Assembly (NCBI GenBank): GCA_012960465.1
Contig: DUBF01000193.1
Location: 1-53,467 of the forward strand
Source: Rhodospirillales bacterium
Lineage (GTDB): Bacteria > Pseudomonadota > Alphaproteobacteria > Rhodospirillales > UBA2165
DNA: 53,467 nucleotides
Direction: 5' to 3'
The notes under the pieces were generated by a model. That model was not told the DNA's origin, made no database searches, and saw only the letters and a program-made list of their open reading frames with translations. Below, piece after piece: positions 8,880 to 17,325 of the stretch (its first letter is position 1; each line of letters opens with the position of its first letter). The translations under genes and the position numbers were made by a program.

Positions 8880-9314
8880 ATGAAGGTATCTGGAATACGC
8901 ACTGTCTCACCCGCATCGACGAAAAAGGTTGGCAAAACGAAAGCTAGTGGTGGCCCCGCGTTTGCTAGCCATTTGCAGGATGTAAAAGACGAACCGGAGG
9001 GTCCGACCCAAGTCAGCGAGGTAAGTGGGGTAACGGCGGTAGGCTCAATTTTAGCTGCTCAAGAAGTTGGCGATGATAATGGGCAAAAGTCACGTCAGAA
9101 ATTAAAAAAATATGGAGAGGATATCCTGGACCGGCTTGACGAAATTAAACAAGATTTGCTGATTGGGGTAATTTCTAAGGATCGTTTAGCAAATTTAGCC
9201 CAAACCTTAAGAATGAAAAAAAGTGCAACTGACGATCCGGCACTTCTCAGCATCATTGATGATATCGAGCTCCGCGCCGCAGTAGAATTGGCCAAATATA
9301 CGCGAAAAGCATAA
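8880..9314 (+). CDS. fliX: Class II flagellar assembly regulator FliX
   Basis: A 144-residue soluble regulator. In Caulobacter FliX couples completion of early flagellar structures to the sigma-54 activator FlbD. The start MKVSGIRTV at 8880 is chosen because it matches the family start. The conserved C-terminal half is present (YGEDILDRLDEIKQDLLIG, then LLSIIDDIELRAAVELAKY). The long polar linker at about residues 15-70 is poorly conserved in the family. It is encoded divergently from the hook gene, as is common for fliX beside basal-body genes. Its presence agrees with the three sigma-54 sites in this region. Confidence 0.88.
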   Translation: MKVSGIRTVSPASTKKVGKTKASGGPAFASHLQDVKDEPEGPTQVSEVSGVTAVGSILAAQEVGDDNGQKSRQKLKKYGEDILDRLDEIKQDLLIGVISKDRLANLAQTLRMKKSATDDPALLSIIDDIELRAAVELAKYTRKA

Positions 9315-9482
9315 AGGTAAACCGCCTTTTTAGCGCCGTAATTTGGGTTTTTTAAGATTGAAGATAACTTTCATACATTTTTTTTTAAAACAGCGCTTGT
9401 GGTAACGCGTTTGTCTAATTATAAAGCTCCGCAAATTTCTTTTGTCCAATAACTTGGCCACGGGTAGGGGATAACAAGCGAT

Positions 9483-9899
9483 ATGACAACTATTTTATCA
9501 TCAAATTATAAGCCAACAGCCAAAGAAAAGTTTATGAATGCCAAGCAACAAGAATACTTTCGTCAGAAGCTTGATAAATGGCGTTCTGAATTATTAGATG
9601 AAGCCAGTGAGACACGACAAAATCTCCAGGAAACCAATGTTGTAGAGGCTGATATTGCGGATCGGGCCTCCACTGAAACAGATAGATCTCTTGAATTGCG
9701 GACACGTGATCGGGCAAGAAAGTTAATTAGTAAAATTGACGAGGCTTTGGAACGAATTGATGACGGTTCTTATGGCTATTGTATAGAGACTGATGAGCCG
9801 ATCGGTATTCAAAGACTGGAGGCACGGCCAATCGCGACCTTGGGTCTAGAAGCCCAAGAGCGCCATGAAAAAATGGAAAAAATACAGAGAGATGATTGA
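9483..9899 (+). CDS. DksA/TraR-family RNA polymerase regulator
   Basis: A 138-residue DksA homologue, which binds the RNA polymerase secondary channel. The N-terminal coiled coil carries the DxxDxA-type tip (EADIADRAS, residues about 55-63). The C-terminal zinc-finger region is GSYGYCIETDEPIGIQRLEA. Only one of the four zinc-ligand cysteines, Cys100, is left; the others are replaced by Thr, Gly/Leu and Ala. This is the known alphaproteobacterial pattern, so it is a feature of the clade and not decay. The first codons (to Met18) are less conserved, and ATG at 9534 is an alternative start. It sits between fliX and the flgH terminator. Confidence 0.85.
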   Translation: MTTILSSNYKPTAKEKFMNAKQQEYFRQKLDKWRSELLDEASETRQNLQETNVVEADIADRASTETDRSLELRTRDRARKLISKIDEALERIDDGSYGYCIETDEPIGIQRLEARPIATLGLEAQERHEKMEKIQRDD

Positions 9900-9934
9900 C
9901 ATATAATTTTTGTTTAAATGGGTAAAGAAAAAGA

Positions 9935-9961
9935 GGGCCGTTGGGATTAATCCAACGGCCC
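9935..9961. terminator. Terminator between dksA and flgH
   Basis: A perfect 10-bp GC-rich stem, GGGCCGTTGG / CCAACGGCCC, with a seven-base loop. It lies between two convergent genes. The U-run is weak on the plus strand, while on the minus strand it is followed by TCTTTTTCTTT, so it probably acts mainly on flgH or in both directions. Confidence 0.75.
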
Positions 9962-9986
9962 TAAGTTGTTCCAATCCATGTTGGAC

Positions 9987-10757
9987 TTAGAACGGGAACA
10001 GTATATCTATAACTTGCGTCCCAATTCGTGGTTGCTGTAGATCGGAGAGCGTTCCCCTTCCACCATAGGCAACACGCATTTCAGCGATTTTATCGTGTTC
10101 AATTTTATTTGTGTAATCGATGTCTTCGGGGCGTATGACACCTGTGACCATCACTTCTCTCATTTCAAAATTGACCTTGAGTTCCTGACGAGCAAATATT
10201 ACCATATTTCCGTTCGGAAGAATTTGCGTGATAATGCCTGCGAGTGTTACTTCAATCGTTTCTTTTCGACCAATATTACCATTACCCTCCGTGTTGTGCT
10301 GAGTGCCAAGACTAGTGGTATTTGTTGGGTCGATCGTTTCCATTTGTGGTAGCAATTTAGTTAGGTGCGCCTCTAAGCCCATCAATTTAGTCAAGTCGCT
10401 ATCTTCTTTATCATTCCGTGTTCGAGTTGTTTTATTGTTCAAATCCGCACTGTCACTAATAGATAATTTGATGGTTAGAATATCGCCGACTTCACTAGCC
10501 CGTTGATCTCGGAAAAAGGCCCGGGCGCCTGGTCGCCATAATGAATTTGATTTGTAGCTGATTTGTTTGGGACTTGGCATTGGCATACTGACTGGTCGAT
10601 AATTTGGTCGTTTAGTTGGATTAATAATTTCTGAATTCTTAGGACCATGGCCGAGCTCAGATAATCGGGTGATGGTATTACAGCCACTTAGCATCATGCC
10701 AAATAAACCTATGATACATAATTGAATAATGGTTTCATATTTTTTTTCAGTATACAT
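9987..10757 (-). CDS. flgH: Flagellar L-ring lipoprotein FlgH
   Basis: The outer-membrane L-ring subunit, 256 residues. The lipoprotein signal ends in the lipobox LSGC with the acylated residue at Cys26. The family motifs follow (SLWRPGARAFFRDQRASEVG, then DILTIKLSISDSADLNNKT and NGNMVIFARQELKVNFEMRE). It is the last gene of flgF-flgG-flgA-flgH, 55 bases after flgA. A strong terminator follows. Confidence 0.96.
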   Translation of the reverse strand: MYTEKKYETIIQLCIIGLFGMMLSGCNTITRLSELGHGPKNSEIINPTKRPNYRPVSMPMPSPKQISYKSNSLWRPGARAFFRDQRASEVGDILTIKLSISDSADLNNKTTRTRNDKEDSDLTKLMGLEAHLTKLLPQMETIDPTNTTSLGTQHNTEGNGNIGRKETIEVTLAGIITQILPNGNMVIFARQELKVNFEMREVMVTGVIRPEDIDYTNKIEHDKIAEMRVAYGGRGTLSDLQQPRIGTQVIDILFPF

Positions 10758-10812
10758 TTTACTTATTCCCTTTATTCACAGATCTAGTATTTTGACCCAA
10801 TACATCATAGGT

Positions 10813-11853
10813 TTAGTTGAGCGAAATTGCTCTTAGCAGGCCAACTTTAGCGCTGGATGCGCCGGTAACTTTAGCTTCAATGATTTTTTTTGTTTTGATA
10901 TTCTTTATACGTATAATATCGCCAAGGGTTCCATTTTCTAGGGAGCGCCCTTGGGTTGTGAGCCTCATTGCACCGTTAATAAGGGCAACGTTAACAATGC
11001 CACCTTTTTTTATCAATTGAGGACGTTGCATGTGGCTGGTAGTTAATGGGGTTTTAGCTGCGATATATCTTTTTGCTTCCATGCCAATGATTTGGTTTTC
11101 ATTTTGGATGTAACCGCGGCGGATCTCACGCTCTCTAATGGTAATCCACTCGATATCATTTTTTCGTATAATATCTCCGCGACTTAATCGTCGGCTAACC
11201 ACAGGGACTTGGGTGAGCTTATGAATACGTCCCGTCAGGCGAAAACGTTTGGCATTTGGCTTATTAGCTGAGATCAAGAGATTGGCAACAAAACGACCTG
11301 TCGATTTGTTAATCGATAATCCGTCAACATCAATCGTCGCAGGCTCATTTGCTGCGACGTGTATTTTCAGCCCTTGCTGTCTAAGCTCGATTTCAAAATT
11401 ATCCCGGTATCCATGAGTTTGGAGACGTGCAGCCAGAGCATCCTCGATTTCATCTCGGTATATTACTTGGCTTGTGCGTTTAACTATTGCTCGGGTCTTA
11501 AGGGATAAGGGTCGCCAATTTAATTTATAAGCTCGCGCGATACGATACAACCATTTTGCATCAAAACTGGAACTCTTGCCCGGCTGAGGGGCATACGCAA
11601 CTTTGTTAAGTGCTTTTTTCCCTGTATTGCTAAATAAATCTCCTAATAATATGTATGCTTTTTCGACAATCACCTCTGACTTGAGTGCTACTGTTTGGCT
11701 GTTAGTCGCCGATAACTCATGACTTGAGCTAATTATTTTTGAGGGGACGGCTTGTACAATCGATGCAAAAACAAACGAAAAAATGAAGGTGAAAATATAA
11801 ATTTTAATTAACGGAAGTATTTTTCTATTAGAAATTAAGTATGTGTAGGTCAT
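10813..11853 (-). CDS. flgA: Flagellar P-ring assembly chaperone FlgA
   Basis: The periplasmic chaperone needed for FlgI polymerisation. At 346 residues it is longer than enteric FlgA (about 220) because of an extended N-terminal part. A signal/anchor segment lies at about residues 13-36. The C-terminal SAF domain is clear (VPVVSRRLSRGDIIRKNDIE, then GMEAKRYIAAKTPLTTSHM and NGTLGDIIRIKNIKTKKIIE). It starts 9 bases after the flgG stop codon. Confidence 0.93.
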   Translation of the reverse strand: MTYTYLISNRKILPLIKIYIFTFIFSFVFASIVQAVPSKIISSSHELSATNSQTVALKSEVIVEKAYILLGDLFSNTGKKALNKVAYAPQPGKSSSFDAKWLYRIARAYKLNWRPLSLKTRAIVKRTSQVIYRDEIEDALAARLQTHGYRDNFEIELRQQGLKIHVAANEPATIDVDGLSINKSTGRFVANLLISANKPNAKRFRLTGRIHKLTQVPVVSRRLSRGDIIRKNDIEWITIREREIRRGYIQNENQIIGMEAKRYIAAKTPLTTSHMQRPQLIKKGGIVNVALINGAMRLTTQGRSLENGTLGDIIRIKNIKTKKIIEAKVTGASSAKVGLLRAISLN

Positions 11854-11862
11854 AATTCACCC

Positions 11863-12648
11863 CTATTTAATTTGGTTAAGGGTAGCCATCATTTGGTCAG
11901 AAGTTTGAATAACTTTGGAATTCATTTCATAGGCACGCTGTGCTGAAATCAGTTCTGATACTTCGGCGACCGCATTGACGTTCGATGTTTCTAGGAACCC
12001 TTGAAGTAAGGTGCCGTAACCGGAGGCGCCTGGCGTGCCTGTGGTAGCTGCACCGGAGGCTGGAGTTTCCTGATACAGGTTGCTGCCCATAGCTTCTAAG
12101 CCAGCATCGTTAGGAAAACTAGCCAGCTGAATTTGTCCGGCATTTGTCGGTGTGACCGAGCCTTGCAATTTAACAAGAACCTCGCCAGTTGAGTTGATGG
12201 TTACATCAATCGCATTACTGTCTACCGTAATATTTGGCACGATGGGATTACCGTCATGGGTGACTATTTGGCCTGTGGGACTTAATTGCAAAGAACCATC
12301 GCGAGTAAAACCTGTTGTTCCGTCTGGCAGTTGAACTTGAAAAAAGCCATTACCTTGAATCGCCATATCAAACGTATTGTCTGTCGATGTCAGGTTCCCC
12401 TGTTCGTGAATACGGTATACGGCTGCCATTTTCACGCCAAGACCTAGCTGCACACCAGAGGGAACAATTGTCCCGGCATCCGAAGAAGTGGAACCAACGC
12501 GTCTTAGATTCTGATAAATTAAATCGTGGAATTCAGTGCGTCGGCGCATGTAGGCGGTGGTATTCATATTCGCGATGTTATTCGAAATTACTTCGACGTT
12601 TTGCTGTTGGGCTTGCATGCCTGTAGCCGCAATATTTAGTGATCTCAT
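11863..12648 (-). CDS. flgG: Flagellar distal rod protein FlgG
   Basis: The distal rod subunit. It is 261 residues, the standard FlgG length. The N-terminal motif (MRSLNIAATGMQAQQQNVEV, then ISNNIANMNTTAYMRRR) and the end (SNVNAVAEVSELISAQRAYE, then MNSKVIQTSDQMMATLNQI) are diagnostic. It lies 69 bases downstream of flgF and 9 bases upstream of flgA. Confidence 0.97.
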   Translation of the reverse strand: MRSLNIAATGMQAQQQNVEVISNNIANMNTTAYMRRRTEFHDLIYQNLRRVGSTSSDAGTIVPSGVQLGLGVKMAAVYRIHEQGNLTSTDNTFDMAIQGNGFFQVQLPDGTTGFTRDGSLQLSPTGQIVTHDGNPIVPNITVDSNAIDVTINSTGEVLVKLQGSVTPTNAGQIQLASFPNDAGLEAMGSNLYQETPASGAATTGTPGASGYGTLLQGFLETSNVNAVAEVSELISAQRAYEMNSKVIQTSDQMMATLNQIK

Positions 12649-12717
12649 TTTCCCGTCCTTTCCATTTTAATTTAATTGGTTTTTGGCGCTTTCATATTTT
12701 ATGGGCGCTCTATTTTT

Positions 12718-13452
12718 TTAACCTCTCGGAGTTAATTGTTGAAGCATCTTCCTCTGACGATCGTCTTCTTTGTCAATAAACTTTCGAACACTGTCATATG
12801 CTCGTTGTACATTTATCATTTTGGTGATTTCAGCCATTGGGTTTACATTGGAACCTTCCAGAGATTTTTGAAGTAGTGTTGGGTTTGTCACATCCACGGG
12901 CTGGTCCTCGGTGAAATATAGCCCACTCGCCTTTTTTTGAAGATTTTGTGGGGTATCAAATTTTACGATCCTGATTTTACCTATTTCACCATTCCTCGTT
13001 GAAACCAAACCATCGGCTGTGATTTCGATGTCCTTATCTTCTGGGCCGAAAAAAAATGGTGTTCCAGCGTCTGATAGGACTGCTTGGTCACTAAGGTTCA
13101 CCAATTTACCATCATTATTTAGCTGGAAGTGGCCATTGCGGGTATAATGCTCACCATCAGGCGTTTCCACAACGAAATAGCCATCACCATGAATGGCTAC
13201 ATCGAAAGTGTTGCCGGTATTTTTGATTGGTCCCTCTGCGAAGTTTTGATATTGAGCCACGTCGCGGGTATAAGTTAGTTTCTGTGGTATAAAACTATCT
13301 CCGCCTTTACTTTTAACAAGGTGTTCGACAAACATCATCTTCTCACCTTTATATGCGGTGGTATTCATGTTAGCTAGGTTATTAGCGATCACACTCATTT
13401 CGCGTTTCAAAGCCGATTGCCCTGACAACGCTATATATGCGGTGTTTTCCAT
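12718..13452 (-). CDS. flgF: Flagellar proximal rod protein FlgF
   Basis: A rod subunit, 244 residues. It has the rod/hook N-terminal motif (ALKREMSVIANNLANMNTTA), the mid motif FDVAIHGDGYFVVETPDG, and the C-terminal motif EGSNVNPMAEITKMINVQRA. The ATG follows an AAGGAACGGG ribosome site. As first gene of flgF-flgG-flgA-flgH it carries the sigma-54 promoter at 13492-13508. Confidence 0.95.
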   Translation of the reverse strand: MENTAYIALSGQSALKREMSVIANNLANMNTTAYKGEKMMFVEHLVKSKGGDSFIPQKLTYTRDVAQYQNFAEGPIKNTGNTFDVAIHGDGYFVVETPDGEHYTRNGHFQLNNDGKLVNLSDQAVLSDAGTPFFFGPEDKDIEITADGLVSTRNGEIGKIRIVKFDTPQNLQKKASGLYFTEDQPVDVTNPTLLQKSLEGSNVNPMAEITKMINVQRAYDSVRKFIDKEDDRQRKMLQQLTPRG

Positions 13453-13800
13453 TTTTTCCCGTTCCTTATTTTTTAAACTTTGCTATGTGTATTGCATTTA
13501 ATATGCCATTTATTATTAACTATTATTTTCAATGACTTATGAGATATCTGAGTAACACCTTGTGCGAACTTTAAGTTCTATTTTATCTTCCAATGGTAAT
13601 AGTTGCCTAGTGAATTCGTTATATTTTCTTTTTCTTCATTTGAAAGGGCTTGAGTGATATTCTAATAAATAATTGAATTTCTTTGAGGATTAAGCTTTTT
13701 TCAATCTCTTATTAACTATCAGGGGCTATTGTTTTATTTATAATTCAAATTCAGTACAAATAACTGAATAAGAAAAATAAAGCGTGGAAGTTGGTGGATA
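13453..13800. promoter_or_regulatory. Divergent flgF / fliL control region
   Basis: A 348-base gap between divergent flagellar units with no gene. It holds the flgF sigma-54 site (listed separately) and, on the fliL side, a near match to the CtrA motif at 13690-13704 (TTAA, seven bases, TCAA), one base off TTAA-N7-TTAA. No sigma-54 site faces fliL. That would fit an earlier-class, CtrA-type promoter for fliL-fliM, but the match is imperfect. Confidence 0.45.
13492..13508 (-). promoter_or_regulatory. Sigma-54 promoter of flgF-flgG-flgA-flgH
   Basis: On the minus strand: TGGCATATTAAATGCAA. GG and GC are ten bases apart and both elements are close to consensus. The predicted transcription start is about 30 bases before the flgF ATG. 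Confidence 0.85.
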
Positions 13801-14328
13801 ATGGCCGATGATGATATAGACGAAGATGAAACAGAAGATGAAGAAGGCAAATCTTCTGGTGGTGGAAGTAAAAAACTTATCATTATTATAGTTGCTGTTA
13901 TTCTCCTCATAATAGGAGGTGGTGCCGCTGCGTTTTTCATGGGTCTGTTTGATTCATCGGACAGTGGTTCCCCGGCAACAGAAGCTGAGCCATCATCTGA
14001 TAGTAAAAAAGCTGCAGAAGACTTAGCTTTTTTCCATGACCTACCTGATATAACGGTCAATTTAAATACTAAGGGCCGAAAGAGGTCCGTAATGAAATTA
14101 AAAATTTCATTAGAGGTTGCTTCTCCTGATGAAATTCCAAAACTACAGGCACTCATGCCGCGGGTTATTGATAATTTTCAGGTTTATCTGCGTGAATTAC
14201 GGCTTGATGATCTTAAAGGTTCGGCTGGAATGTATAGACTGCGGGAAGAATTGCTGATGCGTGTAAATGCGGCTATTACTCCAGCAAAAGTAAAGGCTGT
14301 ATTATTTAAAGAAATGCTAGTGCAATAA
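13801..14328 (+). CDS. fliL: Flagellar basal-body protein FliL
   Basis: A single-pass inner-membrane protein, 175 residues, associated with the stator and basal body. The cytoplasmic N-terminus is very acidic (ADDDIDEDETEDEEG). One membrane helix follows at about residues 25-48, then a Ser/acidic linker and the periplasmic FliL domain (FHDLPDITVNLNTKGRKRSV, ending VNAAITPAKVKAVLFKEMLV). It is the first gene of the fliL-fliM-stator operon, 58 bases before fliM. Confidence 0.92.
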   Translation: MADDDIDEDETEDEEGKSSGGGSKKLIIIIVAVILLIIGGGAAAFFMGLFDSSDSGSPATEAEPSSDSKKAAEDLAFFHDLPDITVNLNTKGRKRSVMKLKISLEVASPDEIPKLQALMPRVIDNFQVYLRELRLDDLKGSAGMYRLREELLMRVNAAITPAKVKAVLFKEMLVQ

Positions 14329-14386
14329 ATAAGACACTAGCGGATAATGTTTTAATGGTGTGTGGAAATGAAAAGGTGAACTGATA

Positions 14387-15466
14387 ATGACAGTTCCTCC
14401 CGGTGAAGAGATTGATGAGCAGGCACCTGCGGTTGCAGGTGATCAAGATGGTGTAGATGAGCAAGATGAGCTCGCTGCAGAATGGGAAGAGATGGCTTCG
14501 ACTCCTGAAGCTGATCGGGTTTTAAATCAAGATGAAATTGATAGTTTACTTGGTTTCGATGAAGAGGCTAAGGGTGTTTCTGATAAAACCGGTATCCAAG
14601 CTATTCTCACCGCAGCTCGATCAGATAGACTGCCCATGCTCGATGTGGTCTTTGATCGATTAGTGCGTCTGTTGTCAACGTCACTTCGTAACTTTACTTC
14701 TGACAATGTTGAGGTTTCATTAATAGGTATTAGTAGTTTCAAATTTGGGGATTACCTGGATGCTGTCTCGATGCCTGCTATGTTAAACGTTTTTAAGGCT
14801 CAAGAATGGGACGCATCTGCTATTTTAGTAGTCGACAGTACTCTTATTTACTCGATGATTGATATCTTGCTTGGCGGAAAAAAAGATACAACTCTCGAGC
14901 GTTATGATGATAGAGCTTTTACGACAATTGAACGTAATTTAGTTGAGCGTTTGGTGCACGTCGTTTTGGATGATATGGGCGCCGCCTTTGAGCCACTATC
15001 TGCGGTTAATTTTATATTTGATCGTCTAGAGACTAATCCAAGGTTTGCAACAATTTGCAAGCCTTCGGATGGTGTGATTGTTGCCAAGGTCCAGATTGAT
15101 ATGGACGATCGCGGGGGGGTTCTAGAAATACTAATCCCTTATTCTACTTTAGAACCCATTCGTGAACTACTGCACCAAGGGTTTATGGGTGAAAAATTTG
15201 GTCGTGACTCCATTTGGGAGACTCATTTGTCTGAAGAGCTTTGGATGACAGAAGTTGATCTTACCGTGGTGTTAGATGAACAAGTTTTATGTTTAGGGCA
15301 AATATTTGATCTCAAAGTTGGATCGCAAATAAAGTTGAAAGCAACTCCAAGGTCCTTGGTAGACGTTAGGTGTGGCTCCATTCCTGTTTTTAAAGGCGTG
15401 ATGGGTCGTAAGGACGAGAATATTGCTATTAAAATTTCGGAAAAGTTAATTAAGGAGGTGGAATAA
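14387..15466 (+). CDS. fliM: Flagellar motor switch protein FliM
   Basis: The C-ring switch protein, 359 residues. The CheY-binding motif LNQDEIDSLL sits at residues 46-55 behind an acidic N-terminal extension of about 45 residues; in most FliM proteins this motif is near residue 1-16. The middle CheC-like domain (FDRLVRLLSTSLRNFTSDNV, then YSMIDILLGG) and the C-terminal SpoA domain (VDLTVVLDEQVLCLGQIFDL) are intact. The stop codon is two bases before the GTG of the next gene, so the two are probably translationally coupled. Confidence 0.96.
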   Translation: MTVPPGEEIDEQAPAVAGDQDGVDEQDELAAEWEEMASTPEADRVLNQDEIDSLLGFDEEAKGVSDKTGIQAILTAARSDRLPMLDVVFDRLVRLLSTSLRNFTSDNVEVSLIGISSFKFGDYLDAVSMPAMLNVFKAQEWDASAILVVDSTLIYSMIDILLGGKKDTTLERYDDRAFTTIERNLVERLVHVVLDDMGAAFEPLSAVNFIFDRLETNPRFATICKPSDGVIVAKVQIDMDDRGGVLEILIPYSTLEPIRELLHQGFMGEKFGRDSIWETHLSEELWMTEVDLTVVLDEQVLCLGQIFDLKVGSQIKLKATPRSLVDVRCGSIPVFKGVMGRKDENIAIKISEKLIKEVE

Positions 15467-15468
15467 TA

Positions 15469-15999
15469 GTGTCATTAATGATTGATATATTTGTAGCGGT
15501 ACTGTTGATATCAGCAATAGGTTACGGCATGATACTTAACCGTAGGATCGTTGCCCTTCGTCGCGACCAAGGCAATCTTGAGCGATTGGCGACTAGTTTT
15601 CAAGAGGCAACTAAGCGGGCTGAAGCTAGCGTTGGAAAATTGAAAAAAGCAGCCCAGGGCTCTTCTGAAGTTCTAAATGAAGGTATTGATGCAGCCACGC
15701 GAATTCGAGAGGATCTAAATTTTTTAGTTGAACGGGGTGAAAAGTTAGGTGATCGACTGGAGAATTCGATTAGATCTGTTGAGAGTTCGACGCCATTGGA
15801 TAAAAACGTAAAACAGCCGAAAACACTGATAAATCCAGTAGAGCCAATCGATGATTTTCCGCCTTTAAAAGTTCCGGAAAGGTTATCCCAGCGCCCTAGA
15901 GATAACGTAACTTCATTTGATGCAGAATTGCTTGGTAATAAAATTGTAAAATCTGAAGTGGAGCGTGAATTTATTAAAGCTCTTAAAGCGGTCCGATAG
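15469..15999 (+). CDS. Membrane-anchored coiled-coil protein of the fliM operon (DUF6468-like)
   Basis: A 176-residue protein with one N-terminal membrane helix (about residues 3-24), then a basic segment and a long coiled coil (about 30-105), then a proline-rich tail. I take the GTG at 15469 because AAGGAGGTG lies ten bases upstream; ATG at 15478 is the alternative. A protein of this layout follows fliM in other alphaproteobacterial flagellar operons and has been given a domain-of-unknown-function label. The family assignment is from memory of operon context, and the function is not known. The topology would let it project from the membrane towards the C ring. Confidence 0.7.
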   Translation: MSLMIDIFVAVLLISAIGYGMILNRRIVALRRDQGNLERLATSFQEATKRAEASVGKLKKAAQGSSEVLNEGIDAATRIREDLNFLVERGEKLGDRLENSIRSVESSTPLDKNVKQPKTLINPVEPIDDFPPLKVPERLSQRPRDNVTSFDAELLGNKIVKSEVEREFIKALKAVR

Positions 16000-16020
16000 T
16001 TGGAAAATTATCAATAAAGA

Positions 16021-16461
16021 ATGTTTAAATTTGCTTCAAAAATTCGGATAGTTCCAGCAATCATATTTGCAGCGGTATTAGTGCTGTCGTTTAGAATTAA
16101 CGATATTCCGAGCAATATTGGTTTAACTTTGAATACTCTCTCCGTATCTAAAGTCCGAGCTCAGGCACCATCTGTGAAAAAGGGTGCAGACATCCCTAAA
16201 GTGAGCTCGACCAAAACGCCAATAAAAGCATCAATGGTATTGGCTAAAGCTCACAGCGATCCGACTTTGTTCACTGAAAATGATATTAATGTATTGCTAG
16301 AGCTTACTGCTCGTCGTGAACTTATTGACGCACGTTCAGAACAGTTAACCCTGCAGGAGGGGCTTTTAGGTGCAGCAGAGAAGAGAATTGATAAAAAAAT
16401 TCTTGAACTGAAAAATTTAATTGCCGCTCTTAAAAAAACGATTAAGAAAAAAAATAAATAG
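16021..16461 (+). CDS. MotE-like paralogue lacking the C-terminal domain
   Basis: A 146-residue protein and a tandem paralogue of the next gene. Both start MFKF, have a membrane/signal segment at about residues 8-26 and a polar linker, and share DPTLFTEN and then EGLLGAAEKRIDKKI. This copy stops shortly after the first coiled coil with a lysine-rich end (KKTIKKKNK) and has no MgtE_N/MotE-like domain. Only 33 bases separate it from the next ATG, so no remnant of a lost domain is present. Either it is a deliberate short form that competes with or supports the full-length protein, or an old truncation that is kept. The reading frame is intact. Confidence 0.75.
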   Translation: MFKFASKIRIVPAIIFAAVLVLSFRINDIPSNIGLTLNTLSVSKVRAQAPSVKKGADIPKVSSTKTPIKASMVLAKAHSDPTLFTENDINVLLELTARRELIDARSEQLTLQEGLLGAAEKRIDKKILELKNLIAALKKTIKKKNK

Positions 16462-16494
16462 TTAATTAAACAGATAAACAGTGAGTTGTGAAAC

Positions 16495-17160
16495 ATGTTT
16501 AAATTTATGGCAAGAATTAGAATTATCCCAGTAGTGATATTTGCTGCTGTGTTGATGTTATCATTTAAGGTTGGTGATATTTTAGATGGAATAGAGCTAG
16601 GTGTTGATGCCTTTTCCGTCTCCCATGTTAACGCCCAAGCTCCAAATCCTGGAGCACCAAAATTACCAATTAAAAGTGCAAAGTCGTCAAAACTTTCAAA
16701 TGCGAAAAATATAAAAACGGATCCTCAAGATGATCCAACTTTATTCACTGAAAATGAAATTAAGGTGCTCCAACAACTTGTCAGTCGACGTAAAATTATT
16801 GAAGCACGATTGGAAGAAATAACGTTAAGAGAAGGGCTGCTAGGTGCGGCAGAAAAAAGAATTGATAAAAAAATTCAAGAGATGAAAAGTTTGGAACTGG
16901 CGATCCAGAAATTAATTAAGTCGCATGATCAACAAGAAGATTTAAAAATACAATCATTAGTGAAAATTTATGAATCCATGAAACCTAAAGATGCTGCTCG
17001 AATTTTTGGTGAATTAGATATAAATACTCTGTTAAAGGTCGCAGAGCGGATGAAAGAAAAGAAATTAGCTCCAATTATGGCTAAAATGAAACCTGATAGA
17101 GCTAAAGAAATGACGGTCGCACTAACAAAATTGCGTAATTTGCCACTTCCTGGTACTTAA
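16495..17160 (+). CDS. MotE-like flagellar protein with MgtE_N-type domain
   Basis: A 221-residue protein with an N-terminal membrane/signal helix (about residues 8-26), a Pro/Lys/Ser-rich linker, a coiled coil (about 95-150) and a C-terminal helical domain (IYESMKPKDAARIFGELDIN, then TLLKVAERMKEKKLAPIMAK). That domain resembles the MgtE_N / FliG-M-like fold found in MotE, the periplasmic chaperone of MotC in rhizobia. Gene position, next to fliL, fliM and motB-like genes, supports a stator role. No motC is visible, so the partner is open; the large TPR protein downstream is one candidate. Confidence 0.75.
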   Translation: MFKFMARIRIIPVVIFAAVLMLSFKVGDILDGIELGVDAFSVSHVNAQAPNPGAPKLPIKSAKSSKLSNAKNIKTDPQDDPTLFTENEIKVLQQLVSRRKIIEARLEEITLREGLLGAAEKRIDKKIQEMKSLELAIQKLIKSHDQQEDLKIQSLVKIYESMKPKDAARIFGELDINTLLKVAERMKEKKLAPIMAKMKPDRAKEMTVALTKLRNLPLPGT

Positions 17161-17217
17161 AAATTTGGGGATAAAATTTCCAAAAGACTTTTAAAAAATA
17201 AACGGATATAGAGTTTA

Positions 17218-17325
17218 ATGTTGGTAAAAATACATCTTAAAGAATTTAGTTCAATTGCGTGCAATGTAGGGATAGAATGTTCTGATTTTCGGGTTATTGG
17301 CAAGATTTTGATTGATTTCTTATGA
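17218..17325 (+). CDS. Possible 35-codon leader ORF coupled to the MotB-like gene
   Basis: A small open frame fills most of the 161-base gap before the first motB-like gene and ends in an ATGA overlap with its start codon (17322-17325). The motB-like ATG itself has no visible Shine-Dalgarno sequence, so translational coupling through this frame would explain its expression. The small frame has only a weak GAG ribosome site and no recognisable product. Confidence 0.25.
   Translation: MLVKIHLKEFSSIACNVGIECSDFRVIGKILIDFL

Noticed and set aside
16021-16461. First MotE-like gene as a frameshifted copy
   Set aside because: Only 33 bases separate it from the next gene, so no downstream remnant exists, and its own frame and ribosome spacing are intact.
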